A DNA stretch of 64,000 nucleotides from assembly GCA_023954195.1 (NCBI GenBank), contig JAMLIK010000003.1, positions 1 to 64,000 on the forward strand. Direction: 5' to 3'. The notes beneath the pieces are model-generated. The model worked only from the letters and a program-made list of their open reading frames with translations, did not search any database and was not told where the DNA came from. Positions 45,874 through 55,878 of the stretch are shown in pieces (positions within the stretch are counted from its first letter, which is position 1; every line of letters begins with the position of its first letter). This DNA comes from Xanthobacteraceae bacterium (GTDB lineage Bacteria > Pseudomonadota > Alphaproteobacteria > Rhizobiales > Xanthobacteraceae). Position numbers and translations under genes: made by a program.

Positions 45874-46574
45874 AGAGGTTATGGATGTTGGTGTTCGCTG
45901 GCGTCGCCGTTGCTTCCGGAGCGATTGCACAACCCGGTGACGTCGATCGGGGACAGAGCGACTTCAGGGCATGCGCGGCGTGCCATTCCCTCGAACCGGG
46001 TCGCAACATGACGGGACCGAGCCTGGCCGATCTTTGGGGTCGCAAGGCGGGTGGCTTGGCGAGCTTCGAGCGCTATTCGGATGCGCTGAAGTCGTCCGGA
46101 ATTGTCTGGAACGACAAGACTCTCGATGAATGGTTGATCGATCCGCAGCACATGGTTCCGGACAATCTCATGCCGTTCGAGGGTATCAAAGAAGCCGGGG
46201 TTCGCGCCGATCTTTTGGCATTCCTCAAGGAGGCTACCAAACCGGGGGCCGCGCCGAAACAATCCACACAGATGCCGATGAAGGGCATGGGCGGAATGGT
46301 GAGTGGCGGTCGCGACCCGAACCTGAAAAAGATCGAGCCTGCCAGACAGGTGAAGGCGCTCACCTATTGTCGTGATACCTATCGGGTCACCACCGTCGAT
46401 GGGAAGACGCGCACGTTCTGGGAACGCAATCTCCGTTTTATGACCGATTCAAGTAAGGATGGGCCGGAGAAAGATGTCTCCGCAATCATGCCCGCGGGAA
46501 TGATGGGCGATCGAGCGGCCGTAATCTTTGCAAATCCCAATGAGATCGGAAAGTTCATTCAGCCGAAATGCTAG
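45870..46574 (+). CDS. Periplasmic c-type cytochrome
   Basis: The 234-residue product has a signal peptide (residues 1-20), the haem site CAACH (35-39) and a class-I cytochrome fold with a Met ligand candidate in VPDNLMPFEG. A C-terminal extension (about 130-234) has a Met/Gly-rich linker and an extra domain with Cys residues. It is probably the electron acceptor or donor for the copper oxidases. ATG 45870 overlaps the membrane peptide stop. It ends the copper cluster. Confidence 0.83.
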   Translation: MKRLWMLVFAGVAVASGAIAQPGDVDRGQSDFRACAACHSLEPGRNMTGPSLADLWGRKAGGLASFERYSDALKSSGIVWNDKTLDEWLIDPQHMVPDNLMPFEGIKEAGVRADLLAFLKEATKPGAAPKQSTQMPMKGMGGMVSGGRDPNLKKIEPARQVKALTYCRDTYRVTTVDGKTRTFWERNLRFMTDSSKDGPEKDVSAIMPAGMMGDRAAVIFANPNEIGKFIQPKC

Positions 46575-46733
46575 TCTTTCGAGATCCTGAATTCACGCCA
46601 GCTTGCGCAGGGGAAGGAAAAATATTTAGTTCGCGGGAAGCTGCAATCCAGCGATCGTCGGACGACACGAGCAACGAGCGCGCTGCATCGGTCCATTTGT
46701 ATCGACGATTGGGCTTGATATCAGCTTCGATGA

Positions 46734-47230
<497 letters not shown>

Positions 47231-47688
47231 TCGTTATCGTGCAATGGCGCAAGCGCTTCAACACGATCTGATCTGACCGCACTCATCGCTGAGCTACCGG
47301 CCCCCGGCACCGCAAACATCGGCGCCAACGCTGCAGCATCTGGATCGGAACGGCGCGATGCAGTAGTCTCTATTCCGCTGGTTCAAAATTACCGTCGAGT
47401 CACGCAAAGCTCGTTGTCGTAAGGATAAAAGCAACTCGATCCCGTGCTGAGCGCCTTCCGAAAAGAGCACACAATGCCAGACCTGTTCGCGCGAACCATT
47501 CGCGCGCGGCTGAAGCTCTCCCGCCCTCCAGGTAGCTCCAACTCGGTCCGTCGCGGCGCCAGCCGCGGGTTGATCAGACGATATTTGACCTTCTGCATTT
47601 TTGCCCTCGCTCGCAGCACATCGCGTTGATCGTTCTCGGAATGGCAACGCGACTCTGGGCTTGACCTGTCGCCGCAGCATCCCTATTA
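47231..47688. other. Gene-free stretch before mbfA
   Basis: No convincing gene. Weak leftward frames may be further debris of the decayed pump locus, but I cannot match them to a protein. Confidence 0.35.
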
Positions 47689-47709
47689 AATTTAGAATCA
47701 TTCTAAATT
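47689..47709. promoter_or_regulatory. Irr-type iron control element
   Basis: A perfect 21-bp palindrome with arms AATTTAGAAT and ATTCTAAATT around a central C contains TTTAGAA and TTCTAAA half-sites, the known motif bound by Irr in rhizobia. It lies 18 bases upstream of the chosen mbfA start, where a repressor would block transcription under low iron. Confidence 0.85.
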
Positions 47710-47727
47710 GTGGCGTTGGAGCTTTCG

Positions 47728-48696
47728 ATGAAGAATTTCGCGGACCTGACCGAAAGGGAGGTGCTGGCCGTCGCGATCTCGGGCGAGGAGGAGGACAGCC
47801 GCATCTACATGAGCTTCGCGGAGGATCTGATGAGCAGATATCCCGACTCCGCCCGGATTTTTGAGCGGATGGCCGAGGAAGAAAAGAACCATCGCCACCT
47901 GCTTCTCGAAATGTACGAACAACAATTCGGTCCCAATCTGCCGCCGATCCGGCGCAACAACGTCCGGGGATTTCTGCGTCGCCGTCCAATCTGGCTGACC
48001 AAAAATCTCTCCCTCGATACTATCCGCAAAGAAGCCGAAACAATGGAGTTCGAGGCTGAGCGTTTTTATACAAAAGCCGCCGAACAGACCCGCGACATTG
48101 GAGTCCGCAAGCTGCTTGGCGATCTTGCCGAGATTGAGAAAGGTCACGAAAGCTTCGCTGCGAGACTGACTGGCAACCTCAGCCCTGACGCCCGCGAGGA
48201 GGAGGACAAAACCCGCAAGCGAATGTTCGTGCTGCAATATGTTCAACCGGGCCTTGCCGGATTGATGGACGGCTCGGTGTCGACGCTTGCGCCGCTCTTC
48301 GCCGCGGCATTCGCGACGCACAACAACTGGCAGACATTCCTGGTCGGTCTCGCGGCCTCGATCGGCGCTGGCATCAGCATGGGGTTCGCGGAGGCCCTGT
48401 CAGACGATGGATCGATGACGGGACGTGGTTCGCCGTGGCTGCGCGGAGCTATCTGCGGACTGATGACGACGTTGGGCGGCCTCGGCCACACGCTGCCCTA
48501 TCTGGTTCCCGATTCCTGGCTTAATGCGTTCTGGATCGCAACAACGATCGCCGGCGTCGTCGTCTTCCTTGAATTGTGGGCGATTGCCTACATTCGCACG
48601 CGGTACATGGACACGCCGTTCCTGCAGGCGGTATTCCAGATCGTGCTTGGCGGCGCGATCGTGCTGGCGGTCGGCATCCTGATCGGAGCGGCATAG
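47728..48696 (+). CDS. mbfA: Membrane-bound ferritin MbfA
   Basis: The 322-residue product has an N-terminal ferritin-like (Erv) domain with di-iron ligand motifs ([23 protein letters not shown], then EKGHESFA). A C-terminal VIT1-like membrane domain has about five helices starting near residue 180 ([15 protein letters not shown]). In Bradyrhizobium and Agrobacterium this protein exports iron and protects against iron and peroxide stress, under Irr control. ATG 47728 matches the family start; a GTG at 47710 abuts the palindrome. The next gene follows within 2 bp. Confidence 0.92.
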   Translation: MKNFADLTEREVLAVAISGEEEDSRIYMSFAEDLMSRYPDSARIFERMAEEEKNHRHLLLEMYEQQFGPNLPPIRRNNVRGFLRRRPIWLTKNLSLDTIRKEAETMEFEAERFYTKAAEQTRDIGVRKLLGDLAEIEKGHESFAARLTGNLSPDAREEEDKTRKRMFVLQYVQPGLAGLMDGSVSTLAPLFAAAFATHNNWQTFLVGLAASIGAGISMGFAEALSDDGSMTGRGSPWLRGAICGLMTTLGGLGHTLPYLVPDSWLNAFWIATTIAGVVVFLELWAIAYIRTRYMDTPFLQAVFQIVLGGAIVLAVGILIGAA

Positions 48697-48698
48697 TC

Positions 48699-49229
48699 AT
48701 GGGCCAGCGATTGTACTACGGAAAAACGGCCAAAGTCTTTCATTGGCTCATTGTTGCGCTGCTGGTGGTGCAGTATCCCATCGGTTGGTTCATGCCGGAC
48801 ATTCACCGTGGCGCGCAGCCGGGCAGCGCCATGGTGTTTCACGTCTCCTTCGGGCTCACCATCCTCGCGCTGATCGTTCTTCGTTTCGGGTGGCGAATCA
48901 CGCATCCGGTGGCGCCGGAAGACTCGCTTCCTCCCTGGCAACGCCTGACATCAGAAGCTGTCCACTGGCTGCTTTATGCGCTTGTATTGGCAACGACCAT
49001 AACCGGCTGGCTGTTCGCCTCGTTTCGCGGATGGAGCCTGTCGTATTTCTTCTTGATCCGTCTGCCGATGCTGGCCTCCGAAAGCGCCTCCGGCGTTCGT
49101 GCGATCGACGGCTGGCATCAAATTATGGAATGGTCGTTGCTCGTAGTGATCGGCGTTCACGTTGCGGCGGCAATGGCACACCTCTTAATCCATCGTGATC
49201 GTGTGATGCAGCGAATGCTGCCGTGGTGA
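48699..49229 (+). CDS. Cytochrome b561 family protein
   Basis: The 176-residue product has four hydrophobic helices with His residues in positions typical of b561/YodB cytochromes (KVFHWLIVALL, MVFHVSFGL, EAVHWLLYALV, VVIGVHVAAA). It is an inner-membrane di-haem electron carrier. It starts 2 bp after mbfA and is probably co-transcribed, so it could supply electrons for iron reduction at MbfA; this is inference. Confidence 0.82.
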   Translation: MGQRLYYGKTAKVFHWLIVALLVVQYPIGWFMPDIHRGAQPGSAMVFHVSFGLTILALIVLRFGWRITHPVAPEDSLPPWQRLTSEAVHWLLYALVLATTITGWLFASFRGWSLSYFFLIRLPMLASESASGVRAIDGWHQIMEWSLLVVIGVHVAAAMAHLLIHRDRVMQRMLPW

Positions 49230-49299
49230 TTCCGGAAACGCGCTCGCTATTCGTATGAACGGGAGACGCAATGTACGTCTTTGCAATCCAACAGAGCCT

Positions 49300-52200
49300 C
49301 TACTCTGCTGCCCGGCTCGGGATGAACGCGCGGTCGGGCTTTGTCTGGCTTTCGAAGGACGCGAAGTAGGAATAAAGCGCCGGCAGAACGAGCAGCGTGA
49401 GCAGTGTCGCGCTCAACAGGCCACCGATCACCACGGTCGCCAGCGGCTTCTGCACTTCTGCTCCCGTTCCGGTCGCAAGCGCCATCGGCACGAAGCCGAG
49501 CGAGGCGACCAGCGCGGTCATGATGACCGGACGAAACCGCGTCAGAGCGCCTTGGCTGATAGCGGCGCTCGTACCCACACCTTCCGAAATCAATCTTCGA
49601 ATCTGGCTCAGCATCACCAATCCGTTCAGGACGGCAACTCCGGAAAGTGCGATAAAGCCGACGGCGGCCGAGATCGAGAACGGCATTCCTCGCAGCCAAA
49701 GCGCGGCGATGCCGCCAGTTAGCGCGAGGGGCACCGCGCTGAAGACCAGTAATGCATCGCGTGCGGAGCCGAGCGCGCCGAATAGCAGCAGGAAGATCAG
49801 GAGGAAACATCCGGGGACCACGAACATCAGACGCTGTCGAGCGATCGAGAAATTCTCGAACTGCCCGCCCCAGGAGAGCCAGGTGCCGGGCGCCAGTTTG
49901 ACCTTCTCTCCAACCGCCGCCTGTGCCTCGGCAACCAGCGATCCAATATCACGCCCACGAACTTCGGCCGTCGCGACGACACGTCGCTTGCCGTTCTCGC
50001 GGCTGATCTGGTTGGCGCCCTCTGTTTGTTCGAACGTCGCCAGAGCGCGAAGGGGCACGGACGCCACGGCAGCATTTGCAGTTAGTCGTGGCAATTGGAC
50101 CGGCAGGTTTTCGAGGGCCGTGATATCGTTGCGCAGCGTGTCATTCAACCTGACGATGATCTGGAAACGCCGATCTCCTTCGAAAACCAGTCCGGCGACC
50201 CGGCCGCCGACCGCGGCTTCGATCACGTCCTGGACCGCAAGCAAGCTGAGGCCGCGGCGTGCGATTTCGGCCTTGTCGATCTTGATCTCCAGGAACGGAA
50301 GACCGGTGGTCTCTTCCACCTTCACGTTCTGGGCGCCGTCGATGCGCCGCAGCACATTGGCGATACTACCAGCGGTCCGCTGCATTTGCTCGAAATCGTC
50401 GCCGAAGACTTTGACCGCCAGATCCTCGCGCACGCCTGCGATCAGCTCATTGAATCGCATTTCAATCGGTTGAGAGAAGCCAAGCTTGTTGCCCGGCAGT
50501 TTCGAGGCTTCCGCTTCGATCTGCTTGATGAGGTCGTCCTTTGTCATCGACGGGTCGGGCCACTCGGCCCGTGGTTTGACGATAATATAGGTGTCAGACG
50601 CGTTCGGCGGCATGGGGTCGGCGGCAAGGTCCGGCGTTCCGGTGCGGGAGAACACGAACGCCACTTGGGGAAATTTGCTGACGACGCTCTCGATCTGGAG
50701 TTGCATCGCCTGCGATTGGGTAATCGACGTACTCGGGATCCGCTTAACCTCCATCACGATGTTCTTCTCATCCAGTGTCGGCGTGAACTCCTGCCCCAAC
50801 CGGGTGAAGAGCAAACCGGCCGCGATGAACAGCACTGTGGCAACGCCGATCGCCGGCAGCGGCGACGCGATCACCCGTGTTAACAGCGGCGCATAAGCTG
50901 CCTTCAGCTTGCGAATGATGGCGTTTTCTTCCTCGCGGACGGGTTTGGTGACGGTGAGGGCGACCATGGCCGGGACGAACGTCAACGAGACGACGAAGGC
51001 CGCAACGAGCGCGATGATGACCGTCAGCGCCATCGGCTCGAACGTCTTGCCCTCGACGCCCGTGAACGTCAGCAATGGCACGTAGACGAGAATGATGATG
51101 AGCTGGCCGTAGACCGTCGGCCGGATCATTTCGACGGCGGATTCCTTGACGGTCTGGAGCCGTTCCTCCAACGCCAGCGCTCGCCCAAACTCGCGCTGAC
51201 GCTCGGCGAGGTGGCGCAGACTGTTTTCGGCGATGATCACGGCGCCGTCGACGATCAGTCCGAAATCCAAGGCACCCAGGCTCATGAGATTGGCGCTGAT
51301 CTTGCCCTGTAGCATGCCCGTTGCTGTCAGCATCATGGTGACTGGGATCACGCACGCAGTCACCACCGCGGCCCGCAGATTGCCTAGCAAGAGGAACAGC
51401 ACGACGATGACGAGCAGGGCGCCTTCCGCCAGGTTGGTGGCGACGGTCTTGATCGTGGCGTCGACCAATTGCGTCCGGTTGAGCACGGTATGGGCGTAGA
51501 TGCCCGGCGGAAGCGTGCGGCTGATTTCCTTGATTTTCGCATCCGCCGCGGCCGCGACCGTGCGGCTGTTGCCACCGATCAGCATCAGCGCCGTTCCGAG
51601 GACGACCTCGCGGCCGTTGACGCTGGCGCTGCCGGTGCGCAACTCCTTACCGATCACGACGTTGGCAACGTCCTTGACGCGGATAGGGACGCCGGCCCGC
51701 GTAGACACGACGATTTGCGCGATGTCCTCGATGTTTTCGACCCGGCCACTGGCGCGGACCACGTACCCTTCGCCATTTTGTTCGATGTAGTTGGCGCCCC
51801 GGCTGATGTTGTTGGCCTCAATCGCCTCGATGACCTGATTGAGGGACAGTCCGAAGCTGATCAGCCGCGCCGGGTCGGGCTGCACCTGGAACTGCTTGAC
51901 GAAACCCCCGATGGCATCGGCGCCGGCCACACCGGGGACCGTCTTCATCTGCGGGCGGATGATCCAATCCTGCACGGTGCGCAGATACACCGTCCTCTGA
52001 AATTCGTCGGTCAGTCGCTCACCTTCGGGCGTGAGATATGTCCCGTCGGATTGCCAGCCGGGTTGCCCATCCTGCACCGGGCTGCCTGCGCCCGGCTTGG
52101 CGTATTCGACCGCCCACCAATAGATCTCGCCAAGTCCCGTTGAGATTGGCCCGAGCTTGATATCGACGCCGGGCGGAAGATTGGCCTTGGCTTCGTTGAT

Positions 52201-52539
52201 GCGCTCCGAAACCTGCTGGCGCGCAAAGTAGATATTGGTGCGGTCGGTGAACACGGCCGTGATCTGGGCAAAGCCGTTTCGCGAAAACGACCGCGTCGAT
52301 TCCAGGCCGGGCGTGCCGGCCAGCACCGTCTCTAGTGTTACGGTGACCTGCTTCTCGATTTCGACCGGCGTCAGTGCCGGAGCTACGGCGTTGACCTGAA
52401 CCTGGACGTTGGTGACATCCGGAACTGCATCGATCGGAAGCCTGGTCAGCGACCAGAAACCCGAGGCGACCGCCGCCAGCGTGATCAGCAGGACGAGCCA
52501 TCGGCGCCGGACCGAAAAATCGATGACGCGTTCGATCAT
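49300..52539 (-). CDS. czcA: CzcA-type RND metal efflux permease
   Basis: The 1079-residue product is a complete heavy-metal RND permease. The porter start is PIDAVPDVTNVQVQVNAVAPALT, and the helix-4 relay GALDFGLIVDGAVIIAEN has two Asp residues as in divalent-metal CzcA-like pumps. Expected substrates are Zn, Co, Cd or Ni rather than Cu, but the sensor upstream is of the CsoR type. It lies 3 bp downstream of the adaptor gene. A decayed relative lies at 46734-47230. Confidence 0.88.
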   Translation of the reverse strand: MIERVIDFSVRRRWLVLLITLAAVASGFWSLTRLPIDAVPDVTNVQVQVNAVAPALTPVEIEKQVTVTLETVLAGTPGLESTRSFSRNGFAQITAVFTDRTNIYFARQQVSERINEAKANLPPGVDIKLGPISTGLGEIYWWAVEYAKPGAGSPVQDGQPGWQSDGTYLTPEGERLTDEFQRTVYLRTVQDWIIRPQMKTVPGVAGADAIGGFVKQFQVQPDPARLISFGLSLNQVIEAIEANNISRGANYIEQNGEGYVVRASGRVENIEDIAQIVVSTRAGVPIRVKDVANVVIGKELRTGSASVNGREVVLGTALMLIGGNSRTVAAAADAKIKEISRTLPPGIYAHTVLNRTQLVDATIKTVATNLAEGALLVIVVLFLLLGNLRAAVVTACVIPVTMMLTATGMLQGKISANLMSLGALDFGLIVDGAVIIAENSLRHLAERQREFGRALALEERLQTVKESAVEMIRPTVYGQLIIILVYVPLLTFTGVEGKTFEPMALTVIIALVAAFVVSLTFVPAMVALTVTKPVREEENAIIRKLKAAYAPLLTRVIASPLPAIGVATVLFIAAGLLFTRLGQEFTPTLDEKNIVMEVKRIPSTSITQSQAMQLQIESVVSKFPQVAFVFSRTGTPDLAADPMPPNASDTYIIVKPRAEWPDPSMTKDDLIKQIEAEASKLPGNKLGFSQPIEMRFNELIAGVREDLAVKVFGDDFEQMQRTAGSIANVLRRIDGAQNVKVEETTGLPFLEIKIDKAEIARRGLSLLAVQDVIEAAVGGRVAGLVFEGDRRFQIIVRLNDTLRNDITALENLPVQLPRLTANAAVASVPLRALATFEQTEGANQISRENGKRRVVATAEVRGRDIGSLVAEAQAAVGEKVKLAPGTWLSWGGQFENFSIARQRLMFVVPGCFLLIFLLLFGALGSARDALLVFSAVPLALTGGIAALWLRGMPFSISAAVGFIALSGVAVLNGLVMLSQIRRLISEGVGTSAAISQGALTRFRPVIMTALVASLGFVPMALATGTGAEVQKPLATVVIGGLLSATLLTLLVLPALYSYFASFESQTKPDRAFIPSRAAE

Positions 52540-52542
52540 AGC

Positions 52543-53757
52543 TCAGTCCTCGTCCCGTAGCTTCGAAAGCTCGGCCTTGAGCGAGAACGTGTTCGTCGTG
52601 GCGATCGTCTCGCCGGGAGTGACACCGGATACGATCTCGATGGCCTGATCCTCGCTCTCACCAACCACGACGTTGCGCTTCTCAAAGCCGTCTTTGGTCC
52701 GAACGAACACGATCGGTTGGCCATCCAGCTTCTGGATCGCGGTCGCGGGCACCGCGACAGCTACGGTCCGCTCGTTGAGCATGATCCCCGCCGTGACGAA
52801 CGATCCCGGACGCCAGGTCTGGTCGGGATTCGAGATTTCAGCCACGACGCGCGCGGTGCGCGTATCCTTGTCGACCAGAGGGCTCACGAAGATGATCTTG
52901 CCGATGGTTGTCTCGGCAAGACCTCGTGCGGAAATTTTGACCGACTGGCCTTCCTTGATCAACTGGAGGTCGGAAGAGGCTACAGACAATTCGACCCAGA
53001 CGCGGCTCAGGTCGACCACGACGAACAATTCGGTCTCCAGACTGTCCCGTCCAACGGCTGTGCCCAACTCCACCTTGCGTTCGGCCACCCGCCCAGAGAT
53101 TGGCGAGCGTACATCCTGACGTCGAAGCGAAGCCTCAGGAGCCCCGGGCACCGCGGTGATCTCCTTTTCGCCGAGGCCCAGCGCGAGCAATTTCTGTCGC
53201 GCGATTTTGACGCGCATTTCGGTTTGCGCCGCAGCGTTGCGGGAGCGCAGGTATTGCTGTTCGGTGCCTACACGGCTGTCCCAAAGCGTCTTGTCGCGTG
53301 TGGACAAGTCCTGTTGCAGATCGTTTGTGAGCTTGGCTGCCAAGTATTCGCTCTTGGCATCAGCGACCTCGCGACTTTCGAGGACGGCGATCACTTCATC
53401 CTTTGCGACATCTTCACCGATATTCTTGCGCAGCTCTGCGACCGTCCCGGATAGCTTGACCGAGACATGCGCGATCAGGTTCGCGTCGGGAACGACCGAA
53501 CCCGGAACGACGAGACGCCTGGCGATTGCTGCCGGTCCGACCTCGACCAGATCGATCTGCGCGAGCTTGATTTGCTCATCGCTCATAGAAAGAAGGCCGG
53601 AGATCGGCTCAGGTGCCGACGGCTTCGGCGAAATTGCTATCTTCGACTGGGGGCCTGTTCCGACCGCCCGTTGGGCGATCGTCGACAGCACCGGCGTGAG
53701 CGCGACAATCCCGGCTCCTGCCGCGAACGCAAGCGCAACGATTGTCGAGCGACTCAT
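52543..53757 (-). CDS. czcB: CzcB-type RND adaptor
   Basis: The 404-residue product has an N-terminal hydrophobic anchor (about residues 7-25), a lipoyl/hairpin region with LRKNIGEDVAKDEVIAVLESREVADA, and beta-barrel and membrane-proximal domains (VATAEVR-like repeats are absent; SISARGLAETTIGKI is replaced by VKISARGLAETTIGKI). It links the czcA permease to an outer-membrane channel, which is not encoded in this operon. It lies 37 bp downstream of the csoR-type gene. Confidence 0.87.
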   Translation of the reverse strand: MSRSTIVALAFAAGAGIVALTPVLSTIAQRAVGTGPQSKIAISPKPSAPEPISGLLSMSDEQIKLAQIDLVEVGPAAIARRLVVPGSVVPDANLIAHVSVKLSGTVAELRKNIGEDVAKDEVIAVLESREVADAKSEYLAAKLTNDLQQDLSTRDKTLWDSRVGTEQQYLRSRNAAAQTEMRVKIARQKLLALGLGEKEITAVPGAPEASLRRQDVRSPISGRVAERKVELGTAVGRDSLETELFVVVDLSRVWVELSVASSDLQLIKEGQSVKISARGLAETTIGKIIFVSPLVDKDTRTARVVAEISNPDQTWRPGSFVTAGIMLNERTVAVAVPATAIQKLDGQPIVFVRTKDGFEKRNVVVGESEDQAIEIVSGVTPGETIATTNTFSLKAELSKLRDED

Positions 53758-53794
53758 TATGATACTCTTCCGACGTGCTGCCAGCGCGGCGCCG

Positions 53795-54073
53795 TCACAG
53801 ATATTTGGAAATGGCCTTGAACTCGTCGACGACGGTTCTTGTCGATTTGCCGGGACCGCTCACGGCGATATCGAGGCAGTGGTCCACGTGGTCGTGGATC
53901 AGCGTTCGCTTCGCCTCGCCGACGGCCTTCTCGACCGCATGAAGCTGCTGAGCCAGATCCAGGCACGACCGGCCTTCGTCGAACATGCCGATGACCCGGC
54001 GAAGGTGCCCCTCCGCGCGACGGAGTCGCTTGACGATATTGGGATGAGTTTCGTGAACATGAACTTTTGCCAT
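53795..54073 (-). CDS. CsoR-type metal-sensing repressor of the czcBA operon
   Basis: The 92-residue product (MAKVHVHETHP, then VKRLRRAEGHLRRVIGMFDEG) is a DUF156-family repressor. Ligand candidates C37, H62 and C66 keep the Cys-His-Cys spacing of Cu(I)-sensing CsoR. It also has an N-terminal HVHETH cluster, recalling Ni/Co sensors, so its metal is uncertain. It is first in a leftward operon with czcB and czcA. A palindrome with a C/G tract stands just upstream of its start. Confidence 0.8.
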   Translation of the reverse strand: MAKVHVHETHPNIVKRLRRAEGHLRRVIGMFDEGRSCLDLAQQLHAVEKAVGEAKRTLIHDHVDHCLDIAVSGPGKSTRTVVDEFKAISKYL

Positions 54074-54081
54074 CCGCAGAG

Positions 54082-54104
54082 CTTATCCTCCCCAGGGGGA
54101 TAAG
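54082..54104. promoter_or_regulatory. Candidate operator of the czcBA-linked CsoR
   Basis: CTTATCC (54082-54088) and GGATAAG (54098-54104) form a perfect 7-bp inverted repeat around a C4/G5 tract, 9 bases upstream of the csoR-like start. This is the expected form of a DUF156-family operator. Confidence 0.62.
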
Positions 54105-54128
54105 CCAATCCAGAGCTGCGGCTTGAAA

Positions 54129-54150
54129 GGATAGGGGGGTAGGCTATATT
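54129..54150. promoter_or_regulatory. Candidate DmeR operator
   Basis: ATAG, a run of six G, then TAGGCTAT forms a G-tract with inverted ATAG/CTAT edges, six bases before the dmeR start. It resembles the TACT-G6-AGTA-type sites of RcnR-class repressors and differs from the palindrome 25 bp to its left. Confidence 0.58.
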
Positions 54151-54155
54151 GTCGC

Positions 54156-54434
54156 ATGAGCCATACCATCCGAGAGAAAAAGAGGCTGCTTGCGCGCGTC
54201 CGCCGTATACGCGGGCAGGTTGAGGCCATCGAACGTGCGTTGAGCGAAGAAGCTGAGTGCGAGCGCATCATGCACATGATTGCCGGCATCCGTGGAAGTG
54301 TCGCAGGTCTGATGGCCGAGGTGGTGGAAGATCACATCCGCACCCATCTGGTCGATCCCCAGAAGAACCCCGGCGCGCTCAATGCAGATGCGGCAGATCA
54401 ACTGATCGAAGTCGTTCATACCTACCTGAAGTAA
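54156..54434 (+). CDS. dmeR: RcnR/DmeR-type nickel-cobalt repressor
   Basis: The 92-residue product belongs to the DUF156 family. It carries H3, C35, H60 and H64, exactly the His-Cys-His-His set by which RcnR senses Ni(II) and Co(II). The gene is 9 bp upstream of the cation diffusion facilitator gene, the usual dmeRF arrangement of rhizobia. It is divergent from the CsoR-type gene, so two paralogous sensors with different ligand sets sit back to back. Confidence 0.83.
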   Translation: MSHTIREKKRLLARVRRIRGQVEAIERALSEEAECERIMHMIAGIRGSVAGLMAEVVEDHIRTHLVDPQKNPGALNADAADQLIEVVHTYLK

Positions 54435-54443
54435 GGACGCGCC

Positions 54444-55709
54444 ATGACCGACGACCGAACGTTCGATCCTTTCGCCGCGCATGATCACGTATTTTTAGGA
54501 GAAGACCACGACAAGGCCGCGCGCCGGACCTGGGCGGTCATCGTGCTGTGTGGCGTCATGATGATCGCGGAGATCGTCGGCGGCGCACTGTTCGGATCGT
54601 TGGCCCTGATCGCCGACGGTCTGCATATGTCGACCCATGCCGGCGCGCTTCTGTTGGCGGCATTGGCTTATACATATGCGCGCAAGCATGCCAACGACCG
54701 GAATTTCACCTTCGGCACCGGGAAGTTCGGGGATCTCGCCGGATACAGCAGCGCGATCATATTGGCGATGATCGCGTTGCTGATCGGTTATGAGGCGGTA
54801 TCGCGTTTCCTGTCCCCCGTCGCCATCAGTTTCAATGAGGCCATTCCGATCGCCGTGCTCGGCCTTGGTGTTAATCTCGCAAGCGCGTGGTTGTTGTCCG
54901 GCGGTCATCACGGACACGGTCATTCACATGGTCACGAACATCCACACGATCACGGTGAGGATGTTCGCCGGATCGATCTCGGAGCCGGCGTGGTCGAACT
55001 TAAGGTTTTTGAAAATGGTGTGCCGCCGCGTTTCCGACTGCAGCTTCCGGATGGTCTGCAGTTGGATGCTTCGCACGTCACCGTAGAGACCATAAGACCT
55101 GCTGGCAGTAGAGAGACATTCACATTCGCGGATCGTGGACGATATCTGGAATCGATCGACGAGATTCCGGAACCTCATGAGTTCGTGGCCAAGGTCCGTC
55201 TGGAGCAGGGCGGTCGGCTCAAGGAATTCGAAGAGAGATTCGAAGAGCATGCTCACGAAGCGTCTGGGAGCGCCCATCATCGGGATAACAATATGCGGGC
55301 GGCGATCGTCCATGTCGCGGCCGATGCCGCCGTTTCGGTGTTGGTGATCGTCGGACTTCTCCTCGCACGAGCCTTCGGATGGCTTTGGATGGATCCGCTC
55401 GCCGGTTTGATCGGCGCGGTCGTTATTGCGAACTGGTCGTTCGGCCTGTTGCGGGACACAGGTGGCATCCTGCTGGACCGCAATCCGGACCCGCGCATGG
55501 CGGATAAGGTCAGGCAGACGATCGAGAGCGATGGAGATCGGGTGACCGATTTGCATCTCTGGCGGTTGGGGCCCGGGCACCTCGGAGCAATCGTCGCCGT
55601 CACGACCGAGAAACACCGTGGAGCCGAATATTATCGCCGCAATCTCAGCAAGTTCCGTGATTTGTCCCACCTCACGATCGAGGTCAGTGACCAAGTGTCC
55701 TCTGCTTAG
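54444..55709 (+). CDS. dmeF: DmeF-type cation diffusion facilitator
   Basis: The 421-residue product has six membrane helices with the ALIADGLHMSTHAGALL motif of CDF transporters (metal site Asp/His in helix 2). A long His-rich loop lies around residues 153-168, and a second HVAADAAVSVLVIVG motif in helix 5. An unusual extra domain (about 175-265) lies between the halves. DmeF exports Co(II) and Ni(II) in exchange for protons. It forms an operon with dmeR. Confidence 0.88.
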   Translation: MTDDRTFDPFAAHDHVFLGEDHDKAARRTWAVIVLCGVMMIAEIVGGALFGSLALIADGLHMSTHAGALLLAALAYTYARKHANDRNFTFGTGKFGDLAGYSSAIILAMIALLIGYEAVSRFLSPVAISFNEAIPIAVLGLGVNLASAWLLSGGHHGHGHSHGHEHPHDHGEDVRRIDLGAGVVELKVFENGVPPRFRLQLPDGLQLDASHVTVETIRPAGSRETFTFADRGRYLESIDEIPEPHEFVAKVRLEQGGRLKEFEERFEEHAHEASGSAHHRDNNMRAAIVHVAADAAVSVLVIVGLLLARAFGWLWMDPLAGLIGAVVIANWSFGLLRDTGGILLDRNPDPRMADKVRQTIESDGDRVTDLHLWRLGPGHLGAIVAVTTEKHRGAEYYRRNLSKFRDLSHLTIEVSDQVSSA

Positions 55710-55878
55710 ATCAATGCGAAATTTGCATCACGCGTGCCTTCCAGCTCAACAAATTGGCGCAATCGTTGCAACTTACCGCACACGCACGGTTCTGGGCTAA
55801 AATCTCTGCTTTCTCAATCGCGCCGTGCTACGTCGTCGGGTGTCGAGGTCGCACCCCCAATTTGACGGAAACAATGTT

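Noticed and set aside
47294-47989. 231-codon leftward frame
   Set aside because: It overlaps the 5' part of mbfA on the opposite strand and the Irr box; Arg/Ser-rich shadow composition.
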